Assembly: GCA_029262375.1 (NCBI GenBank)
Contig: JAJCZM010000008.1
Location: 193,291-257,290, forward strand
Source: Deltaproteobacteria bacterium
GTDB lineage: Bacteria; Desulfobacterota; Binatia; UBA1149; SPBQ01
Direction of reading: 5' to 3'
DNA: 64,000 nucleotides
The notes below the pieces were generated by a model, which searched no databases, was not told the DNA's origin, and saw only the letters and a list, made by a program, of their open reading frames with translations. Positions 47,730-56,805 of this stretch are shown here, piece after piece; within the stretch, counting starts at the first letter, position 1, and every line of letters starts with the position of its first letter. Position numbers and translations under genes: made by a program.

Positions 47730-48500
47730 ATGCTAACGAACGAATCGCGACGCACGAATCGTGTGAAGGGAAACCGGCTGTGCCTGGCGGTCGTATTTCT
47801 GCAGATCGGCTTTGCACTGCTGCTGCCCATCAATGCAGCCGCTCAACCGAAACGCGAGGAGCCCAGGACCATCGAGGCCGTCGGTCGAGCCACGGTTCGT
47901 GTCGCACCCGACACGCTACGCCTCGTACTCGCTGTTGAGACACGCGCGAAGACGGCGAAGGAAGCCGCAAAGGAGAACGCTCGTCTGAGCACGCGTGTGA
48001 CCTCGGCGTTGGAGAAGATCGTCGGCTCCAAGGGGGAAGTTTCCACTTCGGGATACGCACTACATCCGCGTTACCAGTATCTGAAGTCCGAGCAGCGCCA
48101 AGAGCTCGTCCGATTCACGGCGAACAACTCCGTCTCGGTCACGTCGTCGAGTCTCGATAGCGCCGGATCGTTGATTGATGCCGGAGTGGCAGCGGGCGCA
48201 ACGTCCGTAGGATCCGTCAACTTCACACTGCGCGACGATGAATCCGCGCAGCGGGACGCCGTACTCGAAGCGGGGCGGCGCGCGCGCCGCCGGGTGGATG
48301 CCATCGCCGAATCGCTTGGCGTGAGAGTCGGGGCGCTACGTCACGCCACCAGCGAGCCAATCAGGGCGGATGGGCCGCGGCCGTATATGGCGCGCGGTGC
48401 CGGTGCCATGATGGCGGAGTCCGCCGACGCTTCGACTCCGATTTCCGCCGGAGATATCGAAGTGGTCATGGCCGTCCATGTAGTATTCGAGGTACGCTGA
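47730..48500 (+). CDS. SIMPL-domain (DUF541) exported protein
   Basis: The 256-residue protein has a signal peptide (AVVFLQIGFALLLPINAAAQ) and a SIMPL/DUF541 domain: TIEAVGRATVRVAPDTLRLV, LAVETRAKTAKEAAKENARL, GEVSTSGYALHPRYQYLKSE, SSLDSAGSLIDAGVAAGATS and VNFTLRDDESAQRDAVLEAG. Members are periplasmic or outer-membrane proteins forming oligomeric rings in some species, with roles reported in stress tolerance. AAGGAG lies about 8 bases before the ATG. Confidence 0.9.
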   Translation: MLTNESRRTNRVKGNRLCLAVVFLQIGFALLLPINAAAQPKREEPRTIEAVGRATVRVAPDTLRLVLAVETRAKTAKEAAKENARLSTRVTSALEKIVGSKGEVSTSGYALHPRYQYLKSEQRQELVRFTANNSVSVTSSSLDSAGSLIDAGVAAGATSVGSVNFTLRDDESAQRDAVLEAGRRARRRVDAIAESLGVRVGALRHATSEPIRADGPRPYMARGAGAMMAESADASTPISAGDIEVVMAVHVVFEVR

Positions 48501-48532
48501 CGGCTCGGATCGACACGTCCCGGGAGATTTCT

Positions 48533-50002
48533 TTGCATCGCACCTATTCGTCATTGTTTCTCAAGCGCGCGGCAACGATCGTCGTCATCTTGTGCTTCGC
48601 CTTGGGTTGCGAGCCGGCCGGTGTCGAGGCGGAAGCGCCCGCCGTAGTACCGGTCGCGGCCGAGCCGGCGCCGCTCGATGTAGTGGGAGCCGTTGCAGAC
48701 CGGGCGCCTGAGCTACTCAGTGCCTACATTCGAATCGACACCGTCAATCCGCCGGGGAACGAAATCGAAGGCGCTCGTTTCTTGCAGCGCCTGCTCGAGG
48801 CGGACGGAATCGATGCCCAGATCTTCGAGCCGCAACCCGGCCGCGGTAGCCTCTACGCAAGGTTGCGGGGAAACGGATCGAAGCGACCTATTATTTTGCT
48901 GAGCCATATCGATGTAGTGCCGGTGGAGCCCGATGCCTGGAGCCAACCGCCCTTCGAAGGCCTGATTGTCGATGGCGCGGTGCATGGTCGTGGCGCCCTC
49001 GATGCGAAAGGCGTGGGAATCATCCAGGCCCTGGCTGTGATCGCGCTGCGGCGACTTGGCGTAGAAATGGACCGCGATATCATCCTGTTGGCAACGGCGG
49101 ATGAGGAGACCGGAGGCCGAATGGGCGCCGGCTGGTTCGTCGAGAATCAATTTTCACTGATCGCCGATGCCGAGTTCGTCCTGAACGAGGGTGGATTCAT
49201 CCGACGCAGCGAAGGGCGACCGCTCATCTACAATCTCAACGCGGGAGAAAAGGGCCCCTGCTGGTTCGATGTCGTTGCTACCGGAGATCCGGGGCACGGC
49301 TCCCGGCCTGCCGCCGATACGGCTGTGACGCGCCTCGTCGAAGCGTTGGGGAAACTCAGTGCCTGGCAGCGTCCGATCGACGTCGGCCCGGTCGTTGCGG
49401 GCTACTACGCCGCCTACGCCACCCTCGATGAGGAGCATGCCCGACAGTTCCGTCAGCTGGCGAGATCGCTGGAAGATCCGCTATTTCGCGACTGGTTCAT
49501 GAGTGATCCGGTCGCGGCGGCTCTCGTTCAGAACACGATTGCGCCGACAGTCCTGCAAGGGAGTTCGAAAACGAACATCATTCCCGGTGAGGCGCGTGCG
49601 AAGGTCGATTGTCGGCTCCTGCCGGGCCACGATTGCGGGGATTTTCTGGACGACGTCCGTGCCCTGATAGGGAACGAGCATGTTCGTGTCGAGCGTGGTG
49701 CGGTCGCCTTCGGCTCTTCTCAATCGCCGCTCGATAACGCGTTGACTGAAGCCGTGGAAACCGTAGCTGCCAACGACGCTGCCGCTGCGGTGGTGTTGCC
49801 GGGGCTTCAGACTGGGTTCACCGATAGTCACTACTTTCGCGAGAAGGGCATTGCGGCGTACGGATTCGTCCCCATCGTCGTTAGTAATGAGGAACGCGTA
49901 GCGACTCACGGCCCCAACGAGCGGGTTCAAGTCGAAGACCTGCGAGCCGGTGTCGTTCGACTCGTCGAAATTTTGACCGAAGTCGGTGCACGAACGCAGT
50001 AG
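48533..50002 (+). CDS. M20-family metallopeptidase, lipoprotein
   Basis: The 489-residue protein starts at TTG 48533 with GGGAGA 5-6 bases upstream. The N-terminal segment ends in a lipobox (VVILCFALGC), so the enzyme is probably a periplasmic lipoprotein. M20 zinc-peptidase motifs: IILLSHIDVVPVEPDAWSQP (metal-binding HxD), GRGALDAKGVGIIQALAVIA, LLATADEETGGRMGAGWFVE (catalytic EE) and GDPGHGSRPAADTAVTRLVE (dimerisation domain). FTDSHYFREKGIAAYGFVPI is the C-terminal metal ligand region. It is closest in style to the M20A carboxypeptidase/CPS1-type; the substrate is unknown. Confidence 0.92.
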   Translation: MHRTYSSLFLKRAATIVVILCFALGCEPAGVEAEAPAVVPVAAEPAPLDVVGAVADRAPELLSAYIRIDTVNPPGNEIEGARFLQRLLEADGIDAQIFEPQPGRGSLYARLRGNGSKRPIILLSHIDVVPVEPDAWSQPPFEGLIVDGAVHGRGALDAKGVGIIQALAVIALRRLGVEMDRDIILLATADEETGGRMGAGWFVENQFSLIADAEFVLNEGGFIRRSEGRPLIYNLNAGEKGPCWFDVVATGDPGHGSRPAADTAVTRLVEALGKLSAWQRPIDVGPVVAGYYAAYATLDEEHARQFRQLARSLEDPLFRDWFMSDPVAAALVQNTIAPTVLQGSSKTNIIPGEARAKVDCRLLPGHDCGDFLDDVRALIGNEHVRVERGAVAFGSSQSPLDNALTEAVETVAANDAAAAVVLPGLQTGFTDSHYFREKGIAAYGFVPIVVSNEERVATHGPNERVQVEDLRAGVVRLVEILTEVGARTQ

Positions 50003-50017
50003 ACGGGCGTCGTCTCG

Positions 50018-50046
50018 TTGCTTGCAGAAACCATCTAGCCGATAAT
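50018..50046 (+). promoter_or_regulatory. Possible sigma70-type promoter
   Basis: TTGCTT (50018-50023) and GATAAT (50041-50046) are spaced by 17 bases, just after the M20 peptidase stop and 114 bases before the next gene. The -35 match is weak and the -10 match is good. Confidence 0.3.
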
Positions 50047-50159
50047 GCGTGAATTGTGCGCGAATGGTCGCAAACAATTCCAGTGAAACGAACTCGGTCG
50101 GCAAGCGGCGCACCGATGTGCGTCTCGGGAATTGCGGCCTGTGGTGAGGAGGGGCACGC

Positions 50160-51176
50160 ATGGGTGTGGACGGCGTTGGCTCTTCAGGTCTCGATCAGAC
50201 GATTCGAAGCCTGCGGGCGCTGCTAAAGAGTTTCGAGCGCGAAATCGGTTTCGTCGCAGGCCGCGCCCGAGCGGGCTCCGGCGATGTGATCCAAGAGTTC
50301 GCGCGCAGTTTGGCCGGCGCTATTGCCGGTGGCATGTCGGGTGGGGCGTTCGCTATGGCGTCCGGTGGTTTGAGTGGGGTGGCAAACATCGATCTGGCGA
50401 AACTGATTCGTTTACTTACTTCAGCATTCGATCCGACCGCGTTCGCAGCGTCGTTGGCGAAGTTCATCGGTCTGGCCGACGCCAAGAGCCTGGATTCGAT
50501 GCAGCGTGAAGTACTGGCAATTCTCGATGAGCTTGGCCGTGTGCGAGAGCGAGAAATCGCCACCGCCGGCGGGCTCTCTCAACTACGCACCCGTGCCACA
50601 CGTTTTGATGAAGCGCTCGGTGGCTTGGCTCGACTCCAAGGACGGCTGGTCGCGCGCCTCGATGAGCAGGCGACTCGCGGGCACCAGGTCGAGCAGATGG
50701 CCGGTCGGCGCGACGATCACATCACACGGCTCATTCGTGACCACGCCGCCCAGCGTGCGGAGCTCGAAGGCTTGGTACGCCGTGGGGTCGAGTTCGACGC
50801 TCAGGCCAAGGAATCCGCCCGCCGGTTGGAGGTTCTCGAGGTCTCTTCCACTGAAGAGGCCCGAGTCGGCCAACTCGAGGGCCAGTTCGACGATTTGCTG
50901 CGGTCGCAAAAGAATGGAATCCAAAGTGCGATCGAGTCGCTCGACGGTCTGCGCGAAAGGGTGGGTCGTCTCGAAGCACGATCGGCCGAGATGACGCGAG
51001 AAGCGCGTGCCAAGACCGGTAGGCTGGACGCGTTGGCGCGTCATGTTGCCAGCGTCGAGGGGCGGTTGACGACTGCGATTGGCAAAGGCGGCGGAAACGT
51101 CGTTACTGTTGCGGCTCGAAAGATTGAGGATTTTGATCAATCCGAGGCAGGCTCGACCCAAACATCGAGCCCCTGA
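50160..51176 (+). CDS. Uncharacterised protein with hydrophobic patch and long coiled coil
   Basis: The 338-residue product is not recognised. GAGGAGGGG precedes ATG 50160 by 5 bases, a strong signal. Residues about 50-75 form a Gly/Ala-rich hydrophobic stretch (SLAGAIAGGMSGGAFAMASG). From about 95 to 310 the sequence is helical with heptad-like spacing and many Arg, Glu and Gln (LARLQGRLVARLDEQATRGH, RQL-type repeats, VGQLEGQFDDLLRSQKNGIQ), fitting a long coiled coil. It lacks cysteine-rich or enzymatic motifs and a signal peptide. A structural or membrane-associated scaffold role is inference. Confidence 0.6.
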   Translation: MGVDGVGSSGLDQTIRSLRALLKSFEREIGFVAGRARAGSGDVIQEFARSLAGAIAGGMSGGAFAMASGGLSGVANIDLAKLIRLLTSAFDPTAFAASLAKFIGLADAKSLDSMQREVLAILDELGRVREREIATAGGLSQLRTRATRFDEALGGLARLQGRLVARLDEQATRGHQVEQMAGRRDDHITRLIRDHAAQRAELEGLVRRGVEFDAQAKESARRLEVLEVSSTEEARVGQLEGQFDDLLRSQKNGIQSAIESLDGLRERVGRLEARSAEMTREARAKTGRLDALARHVASVEGRLTTAIGKGGGNVVTVAARKIEDFDQSEAGSTQTSSP

Positions 51177-51203
51177 GGCACCAAAGCCCCCGAGGCACTG
51201 AGC

Positions 51204-51848
51204 ATGGATATGAAACTCGCCACCGGCCGAATCGCTACCCTGATCTCGGTCTTTTCTCTCATGGTTGTTGCGCTGTCGGGCGTGACCGGTTGCGACATGT
51301 TCGGCGGCGGCGCCGATGAAGCCGGCGCCCCGACATCGACCGGTGCACCGGCTGCGCCCGCGGCTAGTGGACACGCAATAGAACCCATCGAAGGCATGAA
51401 GTACTACGTCGGCGGTCCGGTCATGGGGCAGGACGAGTACGGTCGCATGCGCGTCAAAGCGTTCAACGGCGAAGTCAAGAAGCCGACGTCGCGCGGTCTC
51501 GTCATCGGACACAAAGTGCTCGACGAGAATCGATTCGAGTTGCGTACGTGGCTCAACGGCGACCCCGTGACTGCGCAGTTCGGATTCGTCGATGAGAATG
51601 GATTGTTCTGGTACGACGAGCGCTCGACCCTCAACGCCGACGGTGTGGTTATCGTTCGCCAGAAGCTGACGTACGATGACGATAAGGAAGTCATGCACTC
51701 GAAGGTCGAGTACATCGATCCCGCCGACGGTGAGATCGTGAAGACCTACGAGAGCGATATTCTGTATCGGCAGGAAGACGAAGAAGAAGACGACGAAAAG
51801 GAAGAGGGCGACGCGGCTGAAGAAGGAACCGCAGAAGACGGCGAGTAG
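51204..51848 (+). CDS. Lipoprotein of unknown function with acidic tail
   Basis: The 214-residue protein has a signal peptide with lipobox (SLMVVALSGVTGC), a Ser/Ala/Pro-rich linker and a compact domain (about 65-185) with YYVGGPVMGQDEYGRMRVKA, HKVLDENRFELRTWLNGDPV, QKLTYDDDKEVMHSKVEYID. The C-terminus is extremely acidic (EDEEEDDEKEEGDAAEEGTA). The domain looks beta-rich. I do not recognise a family. It lies 27 bases after the coiled-coil gene and 12 bases before gloB, probably in the same transcript. Confidence 0.7.
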   Translation: MDMKLATGRIATLISVFSLMVVALSGVTGCDMFGGGADEAGAPTSTGAPAAPAASGHAIEPIEGMKYYVGGPVMGQDEYGRMRVKAFNGEVKKPTSRGLVIGHKVLDENRFELRTWLNGDPVTAQFGFVDENGLFWYDERSTLNADGVVIVRQKLTYDDDKEVMHSKVEYIDPADGEIVKTYESDILYRQEDEEEDDEKEEGDAAEEGTAEDGE

Positions 51849-51860
51849 TGGAGTACTGAC

Positions 51861-52643
51861 GTGAAAGTTGTTCCGGTTCCACAGCTTGCAGACAACTACG
51901 CTTACCTAGTCATCGATCCAGCCCGTGCGGTTGCAGGCGTGGTTGACGTCGCCGAGGCCGGGCCTGTTCTGGAGGCGGCACGACGGCACGACGTGACGCT
52001 CACTGCGATTCTTTCCACGCACCATCATTTCGACCACGTCGCCGGCAACGAATCGTTACTCGACGAACTTCCAAAGGGCTCTGTGGAGGTCTACGGATAC
52101 TCGGGCGACGCCGAACGAATCCCCGGTATCACCCGGCCGCTAGACGATGGTGAGGAGTTCGAACTTGCCGGCCTTCGTGGCCGCGCGATGTTCATTCCGG
52201 CGCACACGCGCGGACATCTGGCCTACTACTTTGAAGCAGACAAGAGTGTCTTCACGGGCGATACGATGTTCGCGGGCGGATGCGGTCGCCTGTTCGAGGG
52301 CGATGCTGCGCAAATGAAAGCGTCGCTCGAGAAGCTGGCCGCACTTCCTGACGACACGCTCGTGTACTGTGGTCACGAGTACACGCAGGGCAATCTACGC
52401 TTTGCGGCGACATTAGAGCCGAACAACGCAGAACTCGGACGCCGTCGTGAAGAGGTCGACGCGCTCATCGCCTCGGGCAAGCCAAGCGTTCCCACGACCA
52501 TTGCGATCGAGAAACAGACCAACCCGTTCTTGCGAAGCGCGAGTCCCGAACTCGTTGCGTCCGTACAAGCGCAGGTGGCGGGGCTGGGTGCGGATCCAGT
52601 CGAAGTGTTCGCCGCTACGCGCACGCTCAAAGATTCATTCTAG
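51861..52643 (+). CDS. gloB: Hydroxyacylglutathione hydrolase (glyoxalase II)
   Basis: This metallo-beta-lactamase-fold enzyme hydrolyses S-D-lactoylglutathione to lactate and glutathione in methylglyoxal detoxification. The 260-residue protein has the THHHFDHVAGN metal motif, HTRGHLAYYFEADKSVFTGD, TMFAGGCGRLFEGDAAQMKA and CGHEYTQGNLRFAATLEPNN, all typical of GloB. It starts at GTG 51861 after GGAG. Glutathione dependence fits the gshA gene at 29.7-31.1 kb; a gloA gene is not in the window. Confidence 0.93.
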   Translation: MKVVPVPQLADNYAYLVIDPARAVAGVVDVAEAGPVLEAARRHDVTLTAILSTHHHFDHVAGNESLLDELPKGSVEVYGYSGDAERIPGITRPLDDGEEFELAGLRGRAMFIPAHTRGHLAYYFEADKSVFTGDTMFAGGCGRLFEGDAAQMKASLEKLAALPDDTLVYCGHEYTQGNLRFAATLEPNNAELGRRREEVDALIASGKPSVPTTIAIEKQTNPFLRSASPELVASVQAQVAGLGADPVEVFAATRTLKDSF

Positions 52644-52650
52644 CGCGGCG

Positions 52651-54087
52651 TTAGTCGCGAAGCTGGTACACGACTATCGGCCGAACTGTGTGCGGATACT
52701 GCCGCACTTCGCGTCGCGCATAGTACTGCGATGCCCACCGTTCGAACGCGCGTCGACGCGGACCGGACCATCTTCTTGCGACCACCATGAGGCGTGGCCG
52801 ATCGCGGTCGAGGGCGTCGAGAATTCCGTCGAACTCGCCCGTGGTTGATTGCGCAGCGAAACGATCGACTCCGAACCACATGTAGGGCCACGGCCATACG
52901 CTGTGGCGACCCGTGTGAATCAGTAGCTCGGGATAACTCACAGCCAACACTTTGTCGTTCGGCTCGAGCCGCTCGGCGAAGGTCGCGATGAACGCCGCTT
53001 GCTCTTCGTATGTGATGGGCGGGTAGGCGCGTCCGCTGGCCGGAACCAGCGCTGCAATCAGGCCGGCAAATATGGCGAGTGCGGCGACCCACTCTCGCGC
53101 ACCCGAGCATGCAAGCAGTGCGAACAGTCCGACACCGAGTACCGCGCCGAACATGGGCGCAAGGAGGATCATGTCAGGCCATGCCTGAAAGTTGACGAAC
53201 ATGAAGGCGAGATAGGTGGCGCTCGCAGCCGTCAGAGAAGACGGTAGGAGGTCGCGACGAGTCGATAGGGCGGCGACACACGCGGGCAACATCAGCAGCT
53301 CCGTGGCGTTCCACTCGACTAGTAGTTCGTACAGGTGGACGACCGTGGCGATGGGATCGCGCGAGTGAAGCTTGATGTAGTGAACATTGAATCCTACGGC
53401 CTGAGCGAAGAACTCACCAAGCGCATCGACCGATGCCAGGAAGGCGAGTAGTACGATCGTCGGAATAGCCGCGCCGATTGCGAGGCGCACCGTTGCGCTC
53501 GTGCGCCGTGTATCGTCGTTTCGAAGAATCGACCATTGCGCACCCACTAGAAACGCCAGGCCGGGCTGCCATGTCAGTGTTGCAAGACCGCCGAACACGC
53601 CGGCGACGAGCGGTCGTCTGCGATCCGCCGCCAACAGAGCGGCCAATCCAAATGCGGTTGTTGCGACTTTTGGGCGCACTCCCTCGATAGACGCGATTAG
53701 CCAATGATCGACGGCGAGCATCCACATCGCCGCCGCGGCCGCGGCCTGCCACGGCGCGCGGCGAGCGATCAGCGCGAAGAGCAGAGTCGGTGCGACTGCG
53801 CCCAGCGATACGAACACGAAGTGCGCACCGTCCAAACGAGTGAACCCTAACAATTCGGCGCACGCGGCTCCGGCTCCTCCGAGAAACGCGGCAAGAGGCG
53901 TCTTGTGGAGGAAGATGTCGCGGTACGGCAGCCGCCCGTCAAGCAGGCTGATCGACATGTAGTCCCATGTAGCGGGATCGAGTCCGACGATGCGATTGAA
54001 TGGGTCGAACGAACACAAGATGAGAAACGCCACGACGAAGACGCCGAGGGTCGACCCGAGCGGCGTTCTGCTATTGCTGGGCGTCAC
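52651..54087 (-). CDS. Polytopic membrane protein, GT-C glycosyltransferase-like
   Basis: The product has about 10-12 membrane helices. Near the N-terminus, DYMSISLLDGRLPYRDIFLH followed by KTPLAAF resembles the first loop of GT39/PMT-like GT-C enzymes, where an Asp and the PYRD motif are conserved. The C-terminal soluble part contains DKVLAVSYPELLIHTGRHSV and WFGVDRFAAQSTTGEFDGIL. I take GTG 54087, 478 residues, preceded by GGGGAA; the ORF track ATG 54138 adds 17 residues and overlaps the upstream gene more. Substrate and donor (often a polyprenyl-phosphate sugar) are unknown. It probably shares a transcript with the upstream lipoprotein gene. Confidence 0.7.
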   Translation of the reverse strand: MTPSNSRTPLGSTLGVFVVAFLILCSFDPFNRIVGLDPATWDYMSISLLDGRLPYRDIFLHKTPLAAFLGGAGAACAELLGFTRLDGAHFVFVSLGAVAPTLLFALIARRAPWQAAAAAAMWMLAVDHWLIASIEGVRPKVATTAFGLAALLAADRRRPLVAGVFGGLATLTWQPGLAFLVGAQWSILRNDDTRRTSATVRLAIGAAIPTIVLLAFLASVDALGEFFAQAVGFNVHYIKLHSRDPIATVVHLYELLVEWNATELLMLPACVAALSTRRDLLPSSLTAASATYLAFMFVNFQAWPDMILLAPMFGAVLGVGLFALLACSGAREWVAALAIFAGLIAALVPASGRAYPPITYEEQAAFIATFAERLEPNDKVLAVSYPELLIHTGRHSVWPWPYMWFGVDRFAAQSTTGEFDGILDALDRDRPRLMVVARRWSGPRRRAFERWASQYYARREVRQYPHTVRPIVVYQLRD

Positions 54088-54547
54088 GAAGTTCGTTCCC
54101 CGGTAGCGATCCGGCGTCAATGCGCCACGAGACTCCATCGTGGCGAAGTACCAGGCGATCGAGGCGCCGGGTACCGTCGTGGAACATTACTACGACGTCG
54201 ACGTCGGCAGTCTCGCCATCGGCGGACCGCTCGGTCGCGTCCGCGTGCGCGACGATGCCGTTTTTCGTCAGGCGATCACCCCATGCGCCGATGCTTCCAT
54301 ATTCGGCGAGTAGGCGCGCGACGCCGGCCGTGTTGCCGAGCATCGCGTGTGCTTCGCCGAAACGTTGGGCGTCGAGTGCGCGGTAGAATTCACGTACGCG
54401 TCGCGACGGTGTGGCGGGTCCGGCGTCGCCGCTGCAGCCGGCATGGACGGTTGAGATGAGCAGCAGCGCCACGAGTAGCGGACCGATTCGGCCGGCCCTC
54501 GATCGAGTCGGCCCGTTTTCGGCTCTTCGCCGCGCGTTCGCTTTCAT
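54071..54547 (-). CDS. Lipoprotein with NTF2-like/DUF4878-type domain
   Basis: The 158-residue protein has a signal peptide with lipobox (PLLVALLLISTVHAGC) and a following domain: SRRVREFYRALDAQRFGEAH, AMLGNTAGVARLLAEYG, and a C-terminal beta-rich part (DVDVVVMFHDGTRRLDRLVL, RHDGVSWRIDAGSLPG). This layout is like NTF2-fold lipoproteins (DUF4878), an assignment made by eye with moderate support. Its stop overlaps the start of the GT-C-like gene, suggesting coupling. It is divergent from coaE, 71 bases away. Confidence 0.65.
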   Translation of the reverse strand: MKANARRRAENGPTRSRAGRIGPLLVALLLISTVHAGCSGDAGPATPSRRVREFYRALDAQRFGEAHAMLGNTAGVARLLAEYGSIGAWGDRLTKNGIVAHADATERSADGETADVDVVVMFHDGTRRLDRLVLRHDGVSWRIDAGSLPGNELRDAQQ

Positions 54548-54618
54548 CGGCTACGAGCATGCCGGAGCCGGAGCGAGCCGCCAAACCGAACGTTGCTGCG
54601 GCGAGCGCTCCGACTAGA

Positions 54619-55242
54619 ATGGCGGTCGTGAAAACCATGATTGGTCTGACGGGGGGGATCGGCTCGGGCAAGTCGACGGTGGCTGCCATGCTTGCCGAGC
54701 GCGGCGCGGTCGTGATCGATGCCGATCGAGTTTCTCATGACGTATATTTGCCGGGCACGGAGGGGCACGATCGCATCGTCGAGCGGTTCGGTAAGGAAGT
54801 CCTCGCGAGCGACGAAACGGTAGATCGTGTCCGCCTCGGCACGATCGTCTTCGACGACAAGCAGGCGCTCGAGGATTTGAACGCCATCATTCATCCATTG
54901 GTTCGCCAAGAGGTTGCGAGGCGACTTCTTGCCGCATCGCAGGAAGACCCTGAAGCGGTTATCGTCGTCGAGGCAGCGCTAATGACCGAAACGGGGTGGA
55001 CGGGAGGATCGGGTACGGTCTGGACCGTGATTGCCGACCCGGATGTAGTCATCGACAGGCTTGTCGAGTTTCGCGGCATGGATTCGACGGACGTTCTGTT
55101 GCGACTGAAAGCGCAGGCCACGAACGACGAGCGACGAAAGTTCGCTAGTGTCGTCATCGAGAACAACGCCTCTCTCGAAGAGCTGGAAGAGAAGGTCGGA
55201 CAACTCTGGATCGAACTCGTCGGGCCCGACGAGGACGACTGA
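54619..55242 (+). CDS. coaE: Dephospho-CoA kinase
   Basis: CoaE phosphorylates dephospho-CoA in the last step of coenzyme A synthesis. From ATG 54619 (ATG 54637 also possible) the product has 207 residues with P-loop IGLTGGIGSGKSTVAAMLAE, VVIDADRVSHDVYLPGTEGH, LNAIIHPLVRQEVARRLLAA, VVEAALMTETGW and the C-terminal RLKAQATNDERRKFASVVIE, NNASLEELEEKV. It ends six bases before the following acyl-CoA ligase gene, a functionally sensible neighbour because the ligase consumes CoA. Confidence 0.93.
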   Translation: MAVVKTMIGLTGGIGSGKSTVAAMLAERGAVVIDADRVSHDVYLPGTEGHDRIVERFGKEVLASDETVDRVRLGTIVFDDKQALEDLNAIIHPLVRQEVARRLLAASQEDPEAVIVVEAALMTETGWTGGSGTVWTVIADPDVVIDRLVEFRGMDSTDVLLRLKAQATNDERRKFASVVIENNASLEELEEKVGQLWIELVGPDEDD

Positions 55243-55248
55243 TCGGCG

Positions 55249-56805
55249 GTGGCTGACATCAATGTCGCTCATCTCATTGCGGACATCGGGCAACGTTACG
55301 CAGACCGCATCGCGCTCATAGATCTATCGGGCGACGAAACACGCAAGCTGACATACGCGCAACTCCTCGGGCGCGTCCGTGCACTCGCGGCCGGCCTGCG
55401 CGTCGAAGGACTGACGTCAGGCGATAGACTTGCCGTGGCTCTCGATAACTCGATCGAGATGGTCCTGACGGAATGGTGTTGCCTACTCGAAGGTTTTGTA
55501 TGGGTCGCGCTCAACGTGCGCTCCTCGCCGGCCGAACTTGGCGAAGTGCTCGAGGATAGCGACGCCGCGATCGTGATCACGAACCGTCGCTACGCCGACG
55601 CGATCCACAGTGCTGCCGGTAAGCGTCGTGTTGTGGTCGTTGCGAGCGAGCAGTGGCGAGCCGTTGTAGAGCCGCGCCGCGACGCCGCGCCTCACCATAC
55701 CGATACGCCGAACGCAGACGATCCCGTGCGCATTCGTTACACTTCCGGGACGTCCGGGCGTGCGAAGGGCGCAGTGTTGACGCGCGGCGGCTACGACGCC
55801 TCGGTCGAGAATGTCTCTTCGGTTATCGGACCGCTTGGTGAGCACGATCTCGTTGCACAGGTCGCACCGATGACACATGCGAGCGGCGCGATGCTGCTCC
55901 CGCACTTGGCGGCCGGTGGCTCGGCTCTGATTCTCGATGGCTTCGACGCGCGCGCGTTCATCGACGCATGCGAGCACTATCGTGTGACGTCGATGTTTTT
56001 GGTGCCGACGATGCTCGTTCGGTTTCTCGCCGCGCTACAGCCGACGGATCGGCTCTCGTCGCTTCGAACCATCGTGTATGGCGGTGCATCGACACCGCCC
56101 GATACGATCGCGAACGCGGTTGAACGTCTGGGTCCGATCTTCGTTCAGATCTACGGCCTCACGGAATCGACCTGGCCGGTCTGCGCGCTGCTCCGGCAGG
56201 AGCACGTCCGCCGCGAAGAGGAATCTCGAGACGACTGGCTCCAGCGACTTGGGTCTTGCGGTCGGCCTACGGCAATCGGCAGCGTTCGAATCGTGGATAC
56301 CGATGGAAACGACGTCGGCCCCGGCGGCCCCGGCGAGCTGTGGGTACGCGGTCGCAACACGATGTCCGGTTACTGGCGAGTGGGCGATGACGGCGGCAAA
56401 GGGCTGGACGCGGACGGTTGGATGCATACGGGCGATGTCGCGGTGCGAGATGAAGATGGGCGCATCACCATCGTCGATCGTTTGCACGACATGATCGTCA
56501 GCGGTGGCTTCAACGTCTATCCGCGAGAGATCGAAGACGCACTCGGGTCGCACGATGCCGTGCTCGAATCGGCCGTCGTGGGTCGCCCCCATGACGAATG
56601 GGGCGAGGCGGTGCACGCCTACGTCGTGCTTAGTGACAGAGCACTCGCTACCGAGCAGGAACTGCGCGAATACGTCGGTGGTCGTGTCGCCGGCTACAAG
56701 AAGCCAAAGAGCATCGAGTTCGTTCCTTCGTTGCCTAAGAACACGTCGGGCAAGATCTTGCGTCGCGTACTGCGCGAGCGAATCCGCGCCGCCGGCTGCT
56801 CTTAG
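55249..56805 (+). CDS. AMP-dependent acyl-CoA synthetase/ligase
   Basis: The enzyme would activate a carboxylic acid with ATP and CoA. The 518-residue protein starts at GTG and has the ANL-family AMP-binding motif IRYTSGTSGRAKGAVLTRGG, then VAPMTHASGAMLLPHLAAGG, YGGASTPPDTIANAVERLGP with IFVQIYGLTESTWPVC, LDADGWMHTGDVAVRDEDGR, IVDRLHDMIVSGGFNVYPRE and SLPKNTSGKILRRVLRERIR with the catalytic Lys in the last. It resembles long/medium-chain fatty acyl-CoA ligases; substrate cannot be told. It converges with ddl and overlaps it by four bases. Confidence 0.9.
   Translation: MADINVAHLIADIGQRYADRIALIDLSGDETRKLTYAQLLGRVRALAAGLRVEGLTSGDRLAVALDNSIEMVLTEWCCLLEGFVWVALNVRSSPAELGEVLEDSDAAIVITNRRYADAIHSAAGKRRVVVVASEQWRAVVEPRRDAAPHHTDTPNADDPVRIRYTSGTSGRAKGAVLTRGGYDASVENVSSVIGPLGEHDLVAQVAPMTHASGAMLLPHLAAGGSALILDGFDARAFIDACEHYRVTSMFLVPTMLVRFLAALQPTDRLSSLRTIVYGGASTPPDTIANAVERLGPIFVQIYGLTESTWPVCALLRQEHVRREEESRDDWLQRLGSCGRPTAIGSVRIVDTDGNDVGPGGPGELWVRGRNTMSGYWRVGDDGGKGLDADGWMHTGDVAVRDEDGRITIVDRLHDMIVSGGFNVYPREIEDALGSHDAVLESAVVGRPHDEWGEAVHAYVVLSDRALATEQELREYVGGRVAGYKKPKSIEFVPSLPKNTSGKILRRVLRERIRAAGCS

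Noticed and set aside
54123-54145. Hairpin CGCCACGA-GACTCCA-TCGTGGCG at the ORF-track start of the GT-C-like gene
   Set aside because: It lies inside the coding sequence of the upstream lipoprotein gene, with no independent sign of function; noted only as a reason not to trust ATG 54138.
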